From Grimontia indica (GTDB taxonomy: Bacteria > Pseudomonadota > Gammaproteobacteria > Enterobacterales > Vibrionaceae): DNA of 64,000 nucleotides. Below, in pieces: positions 62,490 to 64,000 of the stretch. Position 1 is the stretch's first letter. Each line of letters opens with the position of its first letter. The stretch lies in the NCBI RefSeq assembly GCF_000333895.2, contig NZ_ANFM02000013.1, positions 1 to 64,000 of the forward strand. The letters run 5' to 3'. The position numbers and the translations under genes were made by a program. The notes beneath the pieces were generated by a model that ran no database searches, was not told where the DNA came from, and was given only the letters and a program-made list of their open reading frames with translations.

Positions 62490-63743
62490 TCAACACCTCA
62501 CCCGCGGCACATCTCCCCACCGAGTCGTATACTGCGGCGATAAATACTCACGCCGCATACCCCACTTCGGCGCAATCCCTTCCGCCGCCAGAAACACGGT
62601 GCCGGTACCATAACGCTGATTCAGCCCATCAAACGCCTTCATTAACGCAGGGTCCCCTGGCTGGGTATCAAACAAATCCGGCTGCACATGCTCGGCCCTG
62701 GCTAAATCCAACAACCCCACCCCGACCTTGTAATACTGTACGCCCAACTCGTACAACAACGGCACCAAGGCAGACACCGCCGACGTGATCACCGTGGTAT
62801 CGTCCACCGGAAAGGCAAAGCGATGTAGCTGCTTAAAACTTCTCGGCTTCTCGTCATACGGCGAATTCCCCGCAAACACCATCAATACCGAACACACCGA
62901 CCCCTGCGCCCGAAGCTTCGCGGCCGCAATACCCGCATGCTTACACAATGCCTGGTGAAGGGCTTCCTGCTCCACAATCCGCTCTCCCATCGAGCGGGTA
63001 GAAAAGATCTGCTGCTTATCCGCCCTGGCCACATCCCAGCCCTTACACACTTCGCCGTTTAACTCCCGCACCGTGCGTTCCATTTCCACATTAAACTCAC
63101 GGCGCATCAACGCCGGTTTCTGGCGCGACAGCTGCAGCGCCGTTTCAATGCCCTGACGCTTCAACCTTTCAGAAATACGCCGACCGACACCCCAGACATC
63201 CCCTACGGCCATATGCCCCAACACATCAAGGCGCTCTGCCTCTGAGTCCAGCACACAGACACCCGCATAACCGGATAACTTCTTCGCCGCATGGTTTGCC
63301 GCTTTGGCCAACGTCAGGGTTTCCCCCATACCGACCCCGACCGCCAACCGGCACTCTTTCCATACTGCCCGACGCAAAGATTCAGCATGCACACGTAAAT
63401 CCGGGATCGCCGCGCAGCGGTGAAACGACAGGAAAGATTCATCTATCGAATACACATGCTGCTCAGGCGCAAAGCGCCCTATCACCTGCATCATCTTTTC
63501 GGACAGGTCACCATAGAGTTCATAGTTCGATGAACAAACGATCACCCCCTTCATTTCACACAGGGTCCGCATTTGAAAAAACGGCTTAAACTTCTCTACT
63601 CCCAGCTCCCTGGCCTGACGGTTTGCTGCCACCACACACCCATCGTTGTTCGACAGCACAATCACCGGCTTTCCCCGCCAGTCTGGCCTAAACACCTGCT
63701 CAGCACTGCAGTAAAACGCATTGGCATCAACTAGCGCGAACAT
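62490..63743 (-). CDS. umuC: Y-family DNA polymerase UmuC (Pol V catalytic subunit)
   Basis: A 417-residue Y-family polymerase. It has MFALVDANAFYCSAEQVFRP (metal Asp), SIDESFLSF (catalytic Asp-Glu), GVGMGETLTLAKAANHAAKK and the helix-hairpin-helix region VWGVGRRISERLKRQGI. It carries out translesion synthesis with processed UmuD'. It overlaps umuD by 13 bases. It is G/C-rich relative to the neighbouring RexAB-like pair, suggesting separate acquisition. Mobile umuDC homologues (rumAB, mucAB, impAB) are common on integrative elements. Confidence 0.95.
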   Translation of the reverse strand: MFALVDANAFYCSAEQVFRPDWRGKPVIVLSNNDGCVVAANRQARELGVEKFKPFFQMRTLCEMKGVIVCSSNYELYGDLSEKMMQVIGRFAPEQHVYSIDESFLSFHRCAAIPDLRVHAESLRRAVWKECRLAVGVGMGETLTLAKAANHAAKKLSGYAGVCVLDSEAERLDVLGHMAVGDVWGVGRRISERLKRQGIETALQLSRQKPALMRREFNVEMERTVRELNGEVCKGWDVARADKQQIFSTRSMGERIVEQEALHQALCKHAGIAAAKLRAQGSVCSVLMVFAGNSPYDEKPRSFKQLHRFAFPVDDTTVITSAVSALVPLLYELGVQYYKVGVGLLDLARAEHVQPDLFDTQPGDPALMKAFDGLNQRYGTGTVFLAAEGIAPKWGMRREYLSPQYTTRWGDVPRVRC

Positions 63744-64000
63744 AACAAAGGACTCTCACGGTGACAGCGGATAGAGCGGACGACGACACCCTCAATAGAG
63801 AACGTATCGTGTTTGGTGATTTGCACAGAGGCGTAAGTGTCGTTAGCCGACAGCAACAAACGGCGGGACACATCGAGAAGCTTACAAACAAACTCCCCGT
63901 TAAAGTTGGCCACTATCACGTCCCCATCCCTGGCGGTGACGTGCCTATCAACAATTAGGATATCGCCATCAAAAATACCGACGCCCTGCATCGACTCCCC
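63731..64000 (-). CDS. umuD: UmuD SOS mutagenesis protein (partial, 5' end outside window)
   Basis: The last 89 or so codons are inside the window and the frame is open to the right edge. It has the catalytic Ser in GESMQGVGI right at the window edge, FDGDILIVDR, and the catalytic Lys in FVCKLLDV, as in the LexA/UmuD S24 peptidase fold. RecA-stimulated self-cleavage would yield UmuD' for Pol V. The start codon, cleavage site and any LexA box lie beyond 64000. Confidence 0.9.
   Translation of the reverse strand, partial: GESMQGVGIFDGDILIVDRHVTARDGDVIVANFNGEFVCKLLDVSRRLLLSANDTYASVQITKHDTFSIEGVVVRSIRCHRESPLLCSR

Larger units (their letters stand above)
58433..64000. mobile_element. Accessory island at the 3' end of tRNA-Ile2 (continues past the window)
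   Basis: Conserved backbone synteny stops exactly at the tRNA. What follows is a set of orphan small genes, an AlpA/excisionase-like HTH protein, a secreted nuclease, a RexAB-like pair and a umuDC cassette, with variable base composition (A/T-rich in the RexAB-like pair, G/C-rich in umuC). tRNA 3' ends are classic integrase targets. I see no integrase and no second copy of the tRNA 3' end inside the window, so the right boundary is not defined. Confidence 0.6.

Noticed and set aside
58433-64000. Direct repeat of the tRNA-Ile2 3' end as the right attachment site
   Set aside because: No second copy of the last 15-20 bases of the tRNA was found in the window by reading.

Overview
The window is chromosomal DNA from a gammaproteobacterium, very probably a member of the Vibrionaceae. 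The gene order (lptG-lptF/pepA-holC-valS, pyrBI-ridA, plsC-parC-parE-yqiA-cpdA-yqiB-nudF/tolC, hldE-glnE-ygiF, ygiM-cca-uppP-folK-folB-plsY-tsaD-rpsU-yqeY-dnaG-rpoD-tRNA-Ile2) matches the shared enteric/vibrio backbone. A catabolic arginine deiminase beside argF and a gspA-type gene beside cca point to vibrios. I cannot name the genus from sequence alone.

Layout. Positions 1-10 are the first bases of a 16S rRNA gene that runs off the left edge on the minus strand; its leader, boxA and promoter follow (to about 280). A tRNA-Leu(CAA) is at 635-720. From 0.9 to 9 kb are an RDD membrane protein, the LPS-export permeases LptG/LptF, and PepA, HolC and ValS. From 9 to 13.3 kb is a two-gene signalling unit: a membrane histidine kinase followed by a response regulator with degenerate GGDEF and intact EAL domains. 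From 13.4 to 17.7 kb are a duplicated DUF2061 protein under a probable Fur site, a DUF898/M48-protease pair, a MarR-GNAT fusion and RraB. From 18 to 23 kb is a carbamoyl-phosphate node: arginine deiminase, ornithine carbamoyltransferase with twin ArgR boxes, and pyrBI behind an attenuator with a leader peptide, then ridA. From 23 to 33 kb are Idi, PlsC, topoisomerase IV, YqiA, CpdA, YqiB, NudF and TolC. From 33 to 45 kb are HldE, LpxL, GlnE, a chemoreceptor, a K+ channel-like protein, the CYTH-CHAD protein YgiF and a phosphate uptake pair (DUF47 + PitA). From 45 to 58.4 kb are YgiM, a fused GspA-GspB protein, Cca, UppP, FolK, FolB, PlsY, TsaD, RpsU, YqeY, DnaG, RpoD and tRNA-Ile2(CAT).

After tRNA-Ile2 the character changes abruptly into an accessory island (58.4 kb to the right edge). 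It holds orphan small genes, an HTH (AlpA/excisionase-like) protein, a secreted SNase-like nuclease, a two-gene operon encoding a soluble protein plus a four-helix membrane protein, and a umuDC cassette cut by the window end. The two-gene operon resembles phage lambda RexA/RexB in architecture, gene order and predicted topology and is my best candidate for an undescribed (anti-phage) system. No integrase is visible, so the island continues beyond the window or has lost one.

A second notable feature is a family of intergenic elements made of tandem 7-8 bp CCTAGG-containing repeats plus a conserved GCGGCACTG.../...CAGTNGCCGC hairpin. Four members are present and all four lie in gaps between convergent genes (lpxL/glnE, ygiM/gspAB, cca/uppP, plsY/tsaD). 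One of them encodes the last residues and the stop codon of Cca.
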